Both the position numbers and the translations under genes were made by a program. From contig CAUYUJ010022059.1 of NCBI GenBank assembly GCA_963575745.1, positions 996,243 through 1,060,242 on the forward strand: DNA of 64,000 nt. Direction: 5' to 3'. The notes under the pieces were generated by a model. That model made no database searches and was not told the origin of the DNA. It saw only the letters and a list, made by a program, of their open reading frames with translations. Shown one piece after another: positions 53,178-64,000 of the stretch (position 1 is the stretch's first letter; each line of letters begins with the position of its first letter). This DNA comes from Prorocentrum cordatum (taxonomy: Eukaryota > Sar > Dinophyceae > Prorocentrales > Prorocentraceae).

Positions 53178-55975
53178 CCCACCCCCCCCCCCCCCCCCCC
53201 CTCCCCCCCCTAATCAGGCCCCCACACGCGCGCGAGCAGGACGAGGGGCGCCATGAGCGAGAGACGGGGAAAAATGATAAAAAGGAGAAAGAGAAAGAGG
53301 AGACGGATAACGAGAAGGCGGAGAAGGATACCGAAACGGAACTTGAGGATAAGAAGGGTGGAGAGATCCGTTTGCCCCTCCCCTCTCCTACAGCTGGTCC
53401 ATCGCAGCCGCCGTCATCGCTTGCTTCTCTTCGTGTGGCAGCTCGGGGATCTCGTTATCCTGCGACAAGTTAGCCCCTCCTCTTCTATCCTCTCCTCGAT
53501 CTCCCCCAAGGGTCCGATGTCCCTTTCCTCCACTCGCGAACGCGATGTTTGACGCAGCCCCTTCGCCAAAGCCCGCTCGGGCAGAGGCCCCGGGCCCCGC
53601 GAAACATCTCGCCGCGATGTCTGGCAGCGCCGCGGCCCGCGAGCTTCGAACGACCCGACCTCGTTCATTTGTTCGGGCATCAGGTCCCATCAACACGAGC
53701 ACCCCCCGTTTCCTTGCGTTTTCCTGGCCCCAGCGAATCGGCACGATTACATGCGTGCTCCCCCTTGCGCTTCCTGGCCCTAGGAGCCCGAACAAATGCC
53801 CCCCCCTGCAGTTTTTCTGGCGCCCAGGGCTCCGAACGCGCGAACGTCACCCCTTCTCATTGGTTTATCGCGGGCCCCAGGGGTCCGATGAGATGGATTA
53901 TTCGGGCGGCGGTGCGGGGTGGATCCTCGAGTGATCTCCACCTCGCCCCTACCCCCTTTATCCTTCTCCTCCTCATGGGCGGATTGATGGCGCCCGCCAT
54001 CGTCTTCGGGGGGGGGGGGGGGGGGGGGGGGGGGTGCCTCTCTCCAATCTGTATTTCTCGCGCAACACCGAGCCGAGCGCGAGCTGCCACGCCGCCCGCG
54101 GGGATGGAGGAGCACGTGCAAAAGGCGAAGGGACAGAGGGATAGAATAAACAGAACACGTGGATGCATCAGGAGCTACAGACATGCAACTGGGCCTCCAC
54201 CGATCTTTCCCTCATCGATCCTCCGACCCTTCCCTAGCTCATGGAGCCTCCATCCTCCGATCCCCCCCTCATCGATCCTCCGAGATCCTTCCATCATCGA
54301 GCCTCCTCGTGATCGCATCTCGAGCCTCATCCGATCCGTCCCTCATCGACCGCCGCGCCTCCATCGTATCCTGGCTGGGGCGCTCTCCGTTGGTGACGGT
54401 GTTGATCGCCTCCAGGGTCGGCGCGAATGCCTCCCCTTCGCGCGTTCCCACGGGCGCGGATCGAGGAAAAGGATCGAGGCAGCGCAGTCGGGGCGTCGGC
54501 CTAAGGAGCCCTAAATAAGGAACGAGGCCCCTGTTTCCCACGCGTTCGACCTCGATTTCCCATGGAAAACCAAGGAAAACCCAGCGCAAGCTGTGAGACA
54601 TTCAAGGAACACCGAGCCCCCCCCCCCCCCCCCCCACACACGAAAAGGATTCATCCTTCAGCGCCCCGACTGTACGAAGATAATGACCTATAGGCAGGGG
54701 GCACGGTTGACTACCTAGCATCTCGCGTGGACCCTTCTCCCGATCGAATCGCTCGACCTTCGTCCGCCCCATGCAGTTCGCTCCTCTCGATCCTCGGGGC
54801 AGGATGCGCCCCGCCCCCTCCATCAGCGCTGCGTAGCAAGGGCGGTCACCACTCTTCTGGCACGGGTAGCTTCCGAAGTCGGGGATCGTCGGATGTCCTC
54901 GCGGCGGTGCGAGGGCGAGGCTCAAGGTTGATATTCGGTAGGCCTCAGATGGCAGGCGTTTGCGATGAGGAGAGCGCGGTTTCAATGGTGATGCAGCTGG
55001 GGGTCGATGCGGCGGCAAAGAGGGGCGAAGCAGTCTCCAGCAGAGGCAAAAGGAGGAAGCGGACCGGGCGGACGATGGAAGGGCAAGATACCGATGCAGA
55101 AAGGAGTCTACGTCGCGTCGTCGTCTGAACCCACGTCGCCCGAAACGTCGCCACCATTATCATTGATGAGGAATTGCGTCGCCATGGCAACCGCCGTCAG
55201 CATCGTGACCATTAGCATCGCTGTCGGCGATCGCCATCGCCATCATCATCGCCATCGCCCTATCCGTTCTCCATCACCCTCATCATCGTGGCATTCGTCG
55301 CCATGGTTAGCATCGGCGTCGACGATATCGGCGTCAGTCGTCGAAGGCGCGGCGCTAGCTCCTGCCGAGCGCAACTGGCCGATCGCGCCCGTCTGGGTGC
55401 GCAGCGCCCTGGGGCGCGGTGTGGAGGCGAGGGGCGCGAGAGGCAGATGCATGGGTCCTCATCCTCATCCCTCGTCCTCATCCTCATTCTCATCCTCGCC
55501 CCTCCTCGCCCTCATCCTCGCCCTCGTCCTCAACCTCGCCCCCCTCCTCATCTTCGTCCTCGCCCTCGTCCTCATCTCATCTGCATCCCCCTCCTGATCC
55601 TTGAGCCCGATCGCCAATCCTGGTCCTCATCCTAATCCTCATCCTCGCCCTATCCGTCCTCGTCCTCATCGTTATCCGATACATGTGCCTCGGGCTGAAC
55701 TAATCCTCGAAAGCTCTGCCTATCGGAACTCTCATGCCCCCCTCCCCCTCCCGCGCCTGGCCCCCTCCCTACTGCGCCTGCGCGGCGAGCGCTGGTTCGC
55801 CCACCCGCGTTTTCGGGTTCGCCAGCTTGCGCGTCTTGGCCTCGAGGGAATGCCGATCCTTTCCTTCCCGCTCCTTTTCCCCCTGAGGAGCTTCTGCCCT
55901 CTCGACCTCTGGATCTTCTCTCCTGCTCTCTAAACCTCATGCCTCTCGACCCTTCCCCGCTCAGGGCGTCGGCGG
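53178..55975. other. Repeat-rich DNA without a supported gene
   Basis: It contains a GA-rich block (53250-53380), GGGCCC-type blocks (53720-53900), a G29-like run near 54010, a CATCGATCCTCC minisatellite (54200-54340), a C20 run near 54620, CATCGCCATCG repeats (55220-55330) and a CTCATCCTC minisatellite (55450-55660). No frame shows a recognisable domain. Confidence 0.5.
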
Positions 55976-56080
55976 ACCCTGCCAACAAATGGCGATCGAC
56001 GATCGATGACAACGAAGCGTCGCGAGCTCGCGACGCTTCGTTGTCATCGATCGTCGTCATCGAATTTTGTTGACAGGATC
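55976..56080. mobile_element. Foldback/MITE-like element with a 60-bp perfect palindrome
   Basis: Positions 55997-56056 are a perfect 60-bp palindrome with no spacer: arms of 28 bp (CGACGATCGATGACAACGAA...) around AGCT, checked base by base. Outside it are further inverted ends CCTGCCAACAAA (55979-55990) and TTTGTTGACAGG (56068-56079), one mismatch between them. The whole is about 105 bp without coding capacity. Confidence 0.8.
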
Positions 56081-56460
56081 CGGGGCCCAAGCTGGAATCC
56101 AGCGCGGCGCGTGGCCCTGCTTGCTTGCCCGAGCCCCGCCTTATCTGATCCCTCCATGCGTTGCGCGCGCGCGACCGCGGGCCGGGCGCCCCCGGGCCAG
56201 GCCGCGCGGGGCGCGCGCGCGAGCACGGGTCGAAGGGCTCAAGAAACGAAGAGGAGGACGAGGAGAAGGGGGGGGGAGGGGAAAGGGGAGGAGAAGGGGG
56301 AGGGGGAGGAGGAGGAGGAAAAAACAAAGCACGACGAGGAGGTGGAGGAGGAGGGGGAGGAGGAGAGGACTTGCGTATATCTTGACAACGCAAGGAAGGG
56401 AAAGAAACGCATAGACGAGCCGAGCCAATTGGTCGGCGGCCTCCTGATCGCAAAGTGAGT
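56081..56460. other. GC-rich and GGA-rich DNA without a gene
   Basis: GCGCGC-rich DNA followed by a GGA/GAG run (56240-56370). No domain is recognised. Confidence 0.45.
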
Positions 56461-57600
56461 TATATGAGTTCCTTCGCCAACTCGAAAACCCAAGTGTTAA
56501 AACCCACTACTATGTTTCATTATGTGATCGAATGCGGCGTCAATGTAGGATAAATCTTAAAACTCGTTGCGGGTTGTATAGGTTTCTATCGAGCGAGGGA
56601 TGTTAACTCGAAAACCACATGCTGAAAACCCAATGCAAAAAATCATTCTCTGAACAGAAGAGGCGATCATCTGAATGTGGAAAATGCAAAACGCATGCGC
56701 ACCACGCAGCGCGCGCGCGGGCGGGTCACCCGCGCGCGCGCCGCCCTCCACGCGCGCGTACATTTTGATGCAACGGGAGCGATGTTAACTCGAAGACCCA
56801 ATGGTGAAAACCCAATGTAAAAATTCATTCTCCGATAGGAAGAGGCGATCATCTGAATGTGGAATACACAAAACGCATATACACCGCGCAGCGCGCGCGC
56901 GGGCGGGCCACCCGCGCGCGCGCCGCCCTCCGCGCGCGTGCACATTTTGATACAGCGGGAGCGATGTCAACTTAAAAACCCAATAGTGAGAACCCAATGT
57001 AAACATTCATTCTCTGATCTCGAGAGGGGATCATCTGAATGAGGAATATGCCAATTCGCATATGCACCATGCAGCGCGCGCCGCCCTCCGCGCCCTCGCA
57101 TACACATTGATATACAACGGGAGCGATGTTAACTCGAAAACCCAATGGTGACAACCCAATGAAAAAAAAAACTTTCTCCGATCGGAAGAGGCGATCATCT
57201 GAATGTGGAATATGCAAAACGCATATACATCATGCAGCGCGCGTGTACATTGCGATGCAACTGGAGCGATGTTAACTCGAAAACCCAATGGTGAAAACCC
57301 AATGTAAAAAATCATTCTCTGATCTCGAGATGGGGATCATCTGAATGTGGAATATACAAAATTCGCATATATATATATATATATACATGCAGCGCGCGCG
57401 CCGCTCTCCGCGCCCTCGTATACATATTGATATGCAACGGGAGCGATGTTAACTCGAAAACCCAAAAGTGAAAACCCCATGTAAAAAATCATTCTCTGAT
57501 CGGAACGGGCGATTATCTGAACGTGGAATGCATGTGCGCCAACAAGCGCCCGCGGGTAGGTCACCCGCGCGCGCGTCATAATGCGGCGGCATCGAATTAT
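56461..57600. repeat. Tandem repeat of about 180-bp units, six copies
   Basis: Units begin with GAGCGATGTTAACTCGAAAA at 56595, 56781, 56961, 57121, 57264 and 57443, with a partial unit before. Each has AACCCAATG...TGAAAACCCAATGTAAA, then TCATTCTCTGATCGGAAGAG, GCGATCATCTGAATGTGG and a CG-rich part. In several units the CG part is an inverted repeat GCGCGCGCGGGCGGGTCACC / CCCGCGCGCGCGC. Unit lengths vary from about 143 to 186 bp, mainly through deletions in the CG part. Confidence 0.85.
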
Positions 57601-57776
57601 CGCCCACGCGGTCGTTCAACGCGCGATCCAACAAAAAGTAAGACATACGCAACACAAACAAGACATGAGACATAACAACAAGACATGCCTAAACAACCAA
57701 GACAACGCCGACAACATCACAGCATGGCGGAGTTGCCAAGACAAAACAACCGTCTTGAAACAAATGCAGCCGGAGG
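57601..57776. other. No supported gene
   Basis: ACAACAAGACA-rich sequence of low complexity between the tandem repeat and the next coding relic. Confidence 0.4.
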
Positions 57777-58870
57777 ATGTCAGGGGTGGTGAGCGACGCG
57801 GCCTCCTTGTATGAGCGGTGCCGCTGGCTTGACTTCTCGTGCTTCACAGGGGCGTCCGCAGCTCACTGGGCGGCCCCCCTATCGCGGCCCCTCCTCTGGG
57901 CGCCGGCGTCTGCTCGCCTGGGCTACTCCACGATCGCCGCGACGACGCCCAGCTTCCAGCTCCGCAACGTCCGCGCGCTCGCCCATGCGCGCCTCGCCCC
58001 GGCTCTCGGAATAGCGCCGCCCCCCCTCGTCAGCCGGCGGCTCGCCCTCCAGCGCCAACGGCAGCGGCGCGCCTACGGGGTGGGGCGGCGGCCGAGCAAC
58101 GCCCAGGCCCAAGTCGAGCCGCCCCTGCTCCGCCAGCTCCGCGCCCTCTGCCTGCAGGCGCAAGCTCTCCGCGCGATGCAGCGGGCCCTGAGACGAACCG
58201 CGGAACATGTGCGTCGGCCCGCGGCTCCAGCCGGTCGGCAGCCCGCCCGTCGGGCCAAGCGGCGCCAGACTCTCGATCAACTCCTGGAGGTCCTCCAAGT
58301 AGATGTCGCGCTCCGGGGCGGCGACCACCCACGCGCCCTCGTGCGCGCGCGCAACAGCCGCTCATGCCACAGCAGCTCGCGCGGGCCCAGGTCGTAGGGG
58401 GCGAGCACCCGCTGGCCCTGACGAAGAGGAGCGGGCATTGGGAACCTCGGGCAGGCAGAGACTGTTCTGCGCGGCCGCCTCTCCGCGGTGGAGCCACCAC
58501 CAGCAGCAAGTCGTCGCGGCGCCGAAGCCCGCCAGGAACGCCAGCACCGCGACCAGCAGCACCACCAAGGCCTGGTAGCCCGAGCACTCGGGTGGCGCGC
58601 ACGGCGCGGGGACCGTGAGGTTGCCGGGACCGCACCGCTGCAGTTGCCCCTCCAGCAGGCGCAGCAGTTTGCGGTCCACCGAGAACCCCTCGCCGAGGTC
58701 CACCTGGCAAGTGCACCGCTGGCCCTGCCAGAGGCTCCCCAGCAGGTGCGCCAAGCCGCCTGCGCCCGCCGCGGCGGCCCTCGCCCACTCCATGGGCGAA
58801 CCCCCGGCTCGCGCGGCTGGATTGATCCAACAGTTGCGGATCCGCAAATTGCCAGGCCAACGCGATAAAC
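57777..58870 (-). pseudogene. Membrane-anchored retroelement ORF (dinoflagellate type), broken
   Basis: On the minus strand: Cys-containing N-terminal part QRCTCQVDLGEGF (near 58710), then CAPPECSGYQ and a hydrophobic segment ALVVLLVAVLAFLAGFGAA (58488-58578) that should span a membrane, then LGPRELLWHERLLRART (near 58380), GAWVVAAPERDIYLEDLQEL (58345-58285) and a long Gly/Pro/Glu-rich helical tail to about 57879. The WHERLL...WVVxTPxxDxYxED series is one I know from dinoflagellate retroelement-associated proteins, often upstream of RT domains. The frame changes near 58440 and 58345. No RT is present here, so it is a fragment. Function unknown. Confidence 0.6.
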
Positions 58871-58919
58871 TATCTCCAAGGCCAAAATCATTGATCTCCC
58901 ATGTGTTTTTGAAGGATTG

Positions 58920-59170
58920 TGGCATTTGCTTTTTCTCTGCCTTCCGACGGCCCGAGACGGCCCAAGTGCCCCCAAAGATCGCCCAAGAGGTCCAAGACAC
59001 GGCCCGAAGAGGCCCCGAAGACGGCCCAAGAGGTCTCCAAGACGCTCAAGATGGCCTCCAAGACGGCCCAAGAGTCCTCCAAGACGTCCCCAAAAAAGGC
59101 CCGAAAGGGTCAAAATGGCTTCCAGACGGCCAAGATGACCTTCGAGATGCCCACGTGTTCCCCGAAGGCT
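58920..59170. repeat. CCAAGA(C/T)GGCC minisatellite
   Basis: Imperfect units of 12-27 bp built from AAGACGGCCCAAGAG, CTCCAAGA and GGCC. Frames over it give Leu/Gly- or Pro/Lys/Arg-rich repeats by composition. It directly abuts the retroelement relic. Confidence 0.7.
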
Positions 59171-60430
59171 TTCCAAACCGATTCGGGGAACACGTGGTCC
59201 GATAGCTTGGCAGGTCTGGCCTCAACATTCGGCCACGTAGGCGCTTCCAAAAAGGCAGGGGGCGACGGTAATTCGCCGTAGGCGTCTTCGATAACCAGTT
59301 GAAAATAACGAACGCCATTGCAAACCACGAAGAGCGAGTTTAGACGAAACACATAACCAATGCCAACCACACATAACAATTTACTAGTTTAACAAATCGT
59401 CCTTTGAAACCGCACAACACCAGTTGTAACCAAACGCATGCACCAGTAGAAACACGCCACAACCAGCTTCAGCCAAACATAACGCAGTCAAACCAAACAC
59501 ATCCAGTTTAAACCAACACATAACCAGCTAAACACAATCAAGCCCACATTAAACGAGACCTTCCCATCTGAAACGCCGTGTGCATATGAACACGGTTTGT
59601 GTGCGCGTCACAAATACTAATCCTGCCTTGGCATGCTCATTGCCATACCTTTGTACAAGATAGTATGTGTTGTGGTATGTTATGCGTAGCATGCGATAAC
59701 CGATACATTCAACACTATACCCTTTCTGCTCAACATTAACGCTGCGGTCTCCAGCATGCTAACCAGAAGGTAATGTGCGTGTAAGTTGTGGTGTGCGGTT
59801 TAGTGTGCAAAATAACGAAACCAGCGCAACACTCATATGGTGACTTCGTTTGGGGCTGCGCTTGGTGTGTCGTGCATGTTGATTGGTACGTATGTTGTGT
59901 TTGCTGCATCGTGCGATACGTGTGCATGCGCAATGTAATTAACAAATTGATTCTGGATAGAAAGCTTGCCGTGGAGAAGGGCTCGATGGTCGATATCCCT
60001 GGGGGGGGGGCGCGTCACGAGCAAAATACAAGGTGGGATGGGAGGGCAAGTTTGACGATCAAGGCCCGAGATTGGTGACCGTTTTTCAAACACTTCTTAA
60101 GTACTCACCTCCGGCTCCGAGAGCATGTTGCGCGCCACGGGAATATCGAACACCGTCATGCTAACTCACACGCGTTCATATCATTATCAAATATTGCCAA
60201 CGCGCCGAAAGGGGCGAGGCTGTTCCGGTTCACTTCAGGCAAGGGTGTCGAGGTCCAGAGGCCACGTATGGAAACAAAACGTGACGTCGGAGAGCGATCG
60301 GCAGGATGAGGAGAGGAGCAGCGGAACAGGAGATGCAGGACGAGCAGGAGGAGCAAGCGGAAAGAGGGAGGCAGCAGCGAAGGTGTCACCAATGTTGCGC
60401 CTTCCTCGTTGTCGCCGCCACCTTCCTCCC
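59171..60430. other. AT-richer DNA without a supported gene
   Basis: A stretch of AACCA-rich repeats (59290-59560) is followed by unique-looking sequence with TGTGCGTG and GTATG motifs. No frame over 100 codons shows a recognisable pattern. Confidence 0.4.
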
Positions 60431-60610
60431 ACCCACCGCCTCCTTCTCCTCCTCCTCCTCCTCCTCCTCCTCCTCCTCCTCCTCCGCCTCCATCTCCTTC
60501 TCAAACTCGTCCACACCCTCCTCCTTCCCGGTCACCCCGTCCTCCTCCATCACCCCGTGATGTTCCTCTTCCTCCTCCACCTCCTCCTCCTCCGCCCCCT
60601 GTTCCTCGCG
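60431..60610. repeat. CTC/CCT microsatellite
   Basis: (CTC)n run 60440-60490, then degenerate CTCCTCCTC to 60610. Confidence 0.85.
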
Positions 60611-62695
60611 CCTACGTAGGCGTAGCGTCGGCGGCCACCAAAATACTCGCAGCAGAAAGACCTGTGAATGGGACCCTTTCAATTTGCGCCCGAGCAGGAG
60701 GACGAGGTCAGCTCCTGCCGCTCAGAGCTGAGGCCTGTACGGTCTGAACCAATGTTGATACTGTGTGGTAGCGTGAGTGATGATGCTTGGCGATGCATGT
60801 GATTACCCCGCAGCGACGACGACTGTAATACCGACGACGATCATGGGCGTGAAAGGGAAGCTGTTCGAGTCACATGCGCGGGTCGAGCGGGTTTTGGTGC
60901 TGTTCTCTTCGGCCTCCTCGCTCGGCCTCGCAGGCCGCAAGAACCACACATCCACCTGGTGCCTTTGGTGGGTGCACACCTTCCATCCTCTTGACGTCAA
61001 GTGTGAGGGGGGTCTTTGCGCGAGAGAACATAGCGACTCCAAGTGGCGGCTTAGTTACGCGGGCTACCAATGCAGCTCGCTGCGCGGAGAAGAGGGTGGT
61101 CGTGCGACGCGGGCAGCTCGCCGCGCGAATCGGCGCTTCACAATTCGGGCCCTGAGACATGGGGCCCAGGGGCGAAGAACCCTTGAACAATGCGAACTCA
61201 ACCCAGAAATCTTCTGGGTCCCCTCCGTCAAGGCCACACTGGGCGAATATCTGCGCAGTCGACTGCCGAGGCAGCCTGGAATGCCCGATCGCCTCCGGTG
61301 CAGGAGCTCGAGGCCCCGCCGGCCCTGATCCCGAGATCCCGGCGCCTACTTCCGAGGAGGCACAGGGCCCGCCGGCCCCTGCCTGGGCCAAAGCTCCTGG
61401 CCTTGCTTTCCTCGGGTAGCTGCCGTTGCCGCCTCCCGCTGCGCCTCGCTTGCTGGCTGGTACTGTTGCGGTGTTTCATCTTCCCCTTTTTCTCCTTCCC
61501 CGTCTCTCCGCCATTCCCCGTCTGTCACCTCACGGCTGCACGGCTGCCCCTGGTCAAATATCGCTGTCGATCTCCCCGCTGCGTGAGCCGGGCCAGTACG
61601 CGAGGCTTTCCGTACCTTTTCCGCGACGCCGTGCGCAGGGTGGGGGCCTGTGAAGCCTACAAGTCCAGATCCCCTCGCGACACGTGAGCCATTATCGGCC
61701 TCGGGGGGCATTCACCGGGCCCGGGGACTATCGAAAACACGGCCCAGCATGAAAAACTTGTCCCATGGAAAGGATTTTGGCCACCGTGGTCCACGTTGTG
61801 AAACAAAACTCACGACGCTGAAGTTAGTTTGGGAGTTGTGTCGACCCTTGCCTTTTTGGAAAAATCAGCCATTCCCCCATGTCGTGCCCTCGATTTTTCC
61901 CACCAGGGCGCGACGGGACAGCGGAGCGGAGGGCGATGGAGAAGGTGAGACCAGGCAAGACCAGCCTCAATCGTGTGAGGATCGGCTTCCAATATACGAT
62001 AGCGATAAGGCCCCCTTTCGGAACTCCCCATGCCACGGTCGATTCTGCCTTTTTCAAGCCAAAGCAGCTGAATCTTTTGACACGTCGAAGCGCCCTCCCG
62101 GAACACTTCCCTGAACCCGATGCCGATACCCCTAGAAACTACGCGCGCGGGAAGCCGCGCACCCTGGTAATTTTGAGCGCCCTCCGCCCTCCGATGCCGC
62201 CGCCGTCGTGGCCGTGGCTACAGCGCCCTGCTGGCAGATCTCTGGGGACAAGGGGGGGGGAAAAAGAAACTGCCGCGCGCCTGGTCGGCGGCACCTTGAA
62301 ACCCTCGAACTCCGTGACACCTCTTTCGGTGATGCTACACGCGCCATTCCTCGACACATCCTGACGCTAGACAAGAACAACAAGAATGACACAAGCACAA
62401 CCTGTCGGAGGTCCGCGCGGATTTCTTGGGTCGGCATTGGAGTATTCGACCCTCCTGGCAATGCCTGTGGCGCAATTCCCGGTGCGCCTGCCACGGGGCG
62501 GCTCAGCGCCGAACCAAAAAGTCCGCGCGACCCCCGTATCCTCGGGTTTATCAGTGAATGGCAATGAAACAAAAACGCTCCCCCCCTGGCGATAAAGTCC
62601 GCGCGCCCGCCCCAAGTGCCCTTTGGGGCGCTGCTCCACTGCAAGGCTTGGAAGTTGGCGGGCAGGGGTGTGAGCGGCCAGGGGGCGGGAGTTCC

Positions 62696-62731
<36 letters not shown>

Positions 62732-64000
62732 GTTCCTCCTCCCCCGGCCCCTCCAGCACCCCCCCCCCATCCGCCTCGCCTTTCCTGCCCCTCCGCCTTC
62801 CCCCATCCTATGGAGGATGGGGGGAGGAGGGGGGAGGGTTCGCGGCGGGGGGGGGAGGGGTCGCCGCCCCCCCTCATGCAGCCCCGTTGGAGGAAGAGGA
62901 AGAGGATGAGGAGGGAGAGGACGATGATGGTGATGGCGATGGTAATGCTTATGGTGTTTGCAATGATGGTGCGGCTGATGCTGATGATGATGACGATGAT
63001 GAGGGTGGACTGTTTTACCCAGGCAGGCAGCAACGGCAAAAACCGATGACAACCAATGCGAAGAGCCCACTCAAGTCCGATGCCAGATAGGGAGCACAGT
63101 CCAGCGGTCGTTTCATTCGAGCAGATGCATCACCAGTTCGAGGCTTCTGGCGCCGTAGAAGCCAAACCAACGCAGAGGGTGGACGCCACGGGAAACAGCA
63201 GGCAACCAGCAGCAAGGAGGGAGGACTGATGGGGGGGCCGATCGACCGATCATGGCCAAAACTCGAATCTAAGCTAGTCACCGGAAGAATCTCGAGGCGG
63301 CTGGCGGGGACGAGCTGCAGCGGCGGGCGGACAAGGCGCCTTGAACTTGCCCCGACCTCGCGCACGGCCGCGGGCAGCATTGATTGCGACGGGCCAACAA
63401 GGGATGACCCAGCTTAGACGCATCAGCTGAGCTGCGCAAGAGGGCGCTGGACCGCTTCCCTAAATCGGCAATGGGGCCCGAATTCCAACGCGACCCATAT
63501 CGGCACGCAAACCAATTCGACTGGTCGACTGTACCAATCAAGAGAGCAGGGTGCGCGGCGGGCGGCACGGAGACCATCGAACTGCAACCCCACGAGAGAG
63601 GCATCGTCGGGAGTCACAAAGAGAGCAAGCGGCAGCGGCCAGAACGCCCGAGGACCGAAGAAAGAACCCCCGAACAAAAGAAAGGACGGCCCGCGGACCG
63701 AGCAGGCAGGGAGAGGAGGAGGCGGACCACGGGGCCGATTTTCGAAACAACCACCACTACAATAACGGGCATCTAACCGCCAGGCTTGCGGAGATACTGA
63801 AGAGCAACCCGACCGAATCGCCGGGCGCCCTTGCATCAGAATGCGTAAACGGCCCTTGCATCATAATGCGTTAACGGCCGCGCGTCCTAGAACTGTCCGA
63901 CGACGAAATTGTGAACGCGCGCGAACAAAACTGTCGACCGAGGCGCAGAAGGCGACATCTTGTGGCACCGGGCGCGCAGCCATCGACGCAACGCAGAACA
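60611..64000. other. No supported gene
   Basis: Frames of 100-300 codons occur on both strands but none matches a family I know. A (CTG)11 run lies at 62697-62729, GGA/GGGG-rich DNA at 62810-62880 and GATGATGG-type repeats at 62920-63005. A Lys/Arg/Glu-rich plus-strand frame (63471-63776) is compositionally plausible as protein but has no domain. Confidence 0.35.

Noticed and set aside
63471-63776. Lys/Arg/Glu-rich plus-strand frame as a gene
   Set aside because: No domain or start context supports it; frames of similar length exist on the other strand.
1-64000. Dinoflagellate spliced-leader, 5S rRNA or U6 gene units in the tandem arrays
   Set aside because: I looked for the spliced-leader core (CCGTAGCCATTTTGGCTC) and for recognisable rRNA or snRNA sequence in the repeat units and did not see them.

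Overview
The window reads as nuclear DNA of a dinoflagellate. It is GC-rich and crowded with G/C homopolymers, trinucleotide runs and minisatellites. Almost every stretch that can be read as protein matches lineages I know from dinoflagellate genomes (Ty1/copia polyproteins of the Symbiodiniaceae/Polarella type, a membrane-anchored retroelement ORF, and an expanded, uncharacterised two-gene family). There are no bacterial-type operons, rRNA genes or convincing tRNA genes. Two runs of exactly 100 N (22827-22926 and 53078-53177) mark scaffold joins. All functional calls were made by eye from sequence patterns; no searches were run.

Layout. 1-1480: GC-rich DNA with an 89-bp minisatellite. 1541-18420: one very large (about 16.9 kb) degenerate Ty1/copia element on the minus strand, bounded by two related LTR-like segments. 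Read 5' to 3' (high to low coordinates) it holds gag capsid, a zinc knuckle, basic linkers, a Tpt1/KptA-like RNA 2'-phosphotransferase domain, a retropepsin-like protease, two conserved blocks that include a C5-cytosine-methyltransferase-like region, then integrase, reverse transcriptase and RNase H. About 25 copies of a 14-nt hairpin repeat lie within it, mostly reading as the pentapeptide AGxPA in the frame of their surroundings. A 1.1-kb foldback insertion with G/C tracts (6254-7371) splits the polyprotein. 18960-20500: a second gag relic. 20860-30975: a 10-kb higher-order satellite in which a 354-bp element with terminal inverted repeats recurs nine times. 30976-35500: low-complexity and repeat DNA with a small foldback. 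35520-38800: a third copia relic (integrase C-terminus, RT, RNase H).

38897-48525: two tandem minus-strand modules, each an upstream basic ORF1 followed by an ORF2 that keeps LPHE, DG, D-x-x-(R/H)-x-V-D-x-G and H...GxP landmarks. I recall both families from dinoflagellate proteomes but know no assigned function; the layout resembles a two-gene transposon. 48526-57600: microsatellites, a 1-kb AT-rich 10-bp minisatellite, C/G homopolymer DNA, a 66-nt hairpin, a 60-bp perfect palindrome and a 6-copy repeat of about 180 bp. 57777-58870: a degraded membrane-anchored retroelement ORF. 58871-64000: minisatellites and no supported gene.

All recognisable coding sequence is on the minus strand and nearly all of it is broken by frameshifts (often at homopolymers) or stops, so most is decayed mobile DNA, sequencing error in homopolymers, or both. 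The strongest candidates for something new are the in-frame hairpin/AGxPA elements, the Tpt1-like domain inside a copia element, the twice-repeated ORF1-ORF2 module, and the nested satellite of terminal-inverted-repeat elements.
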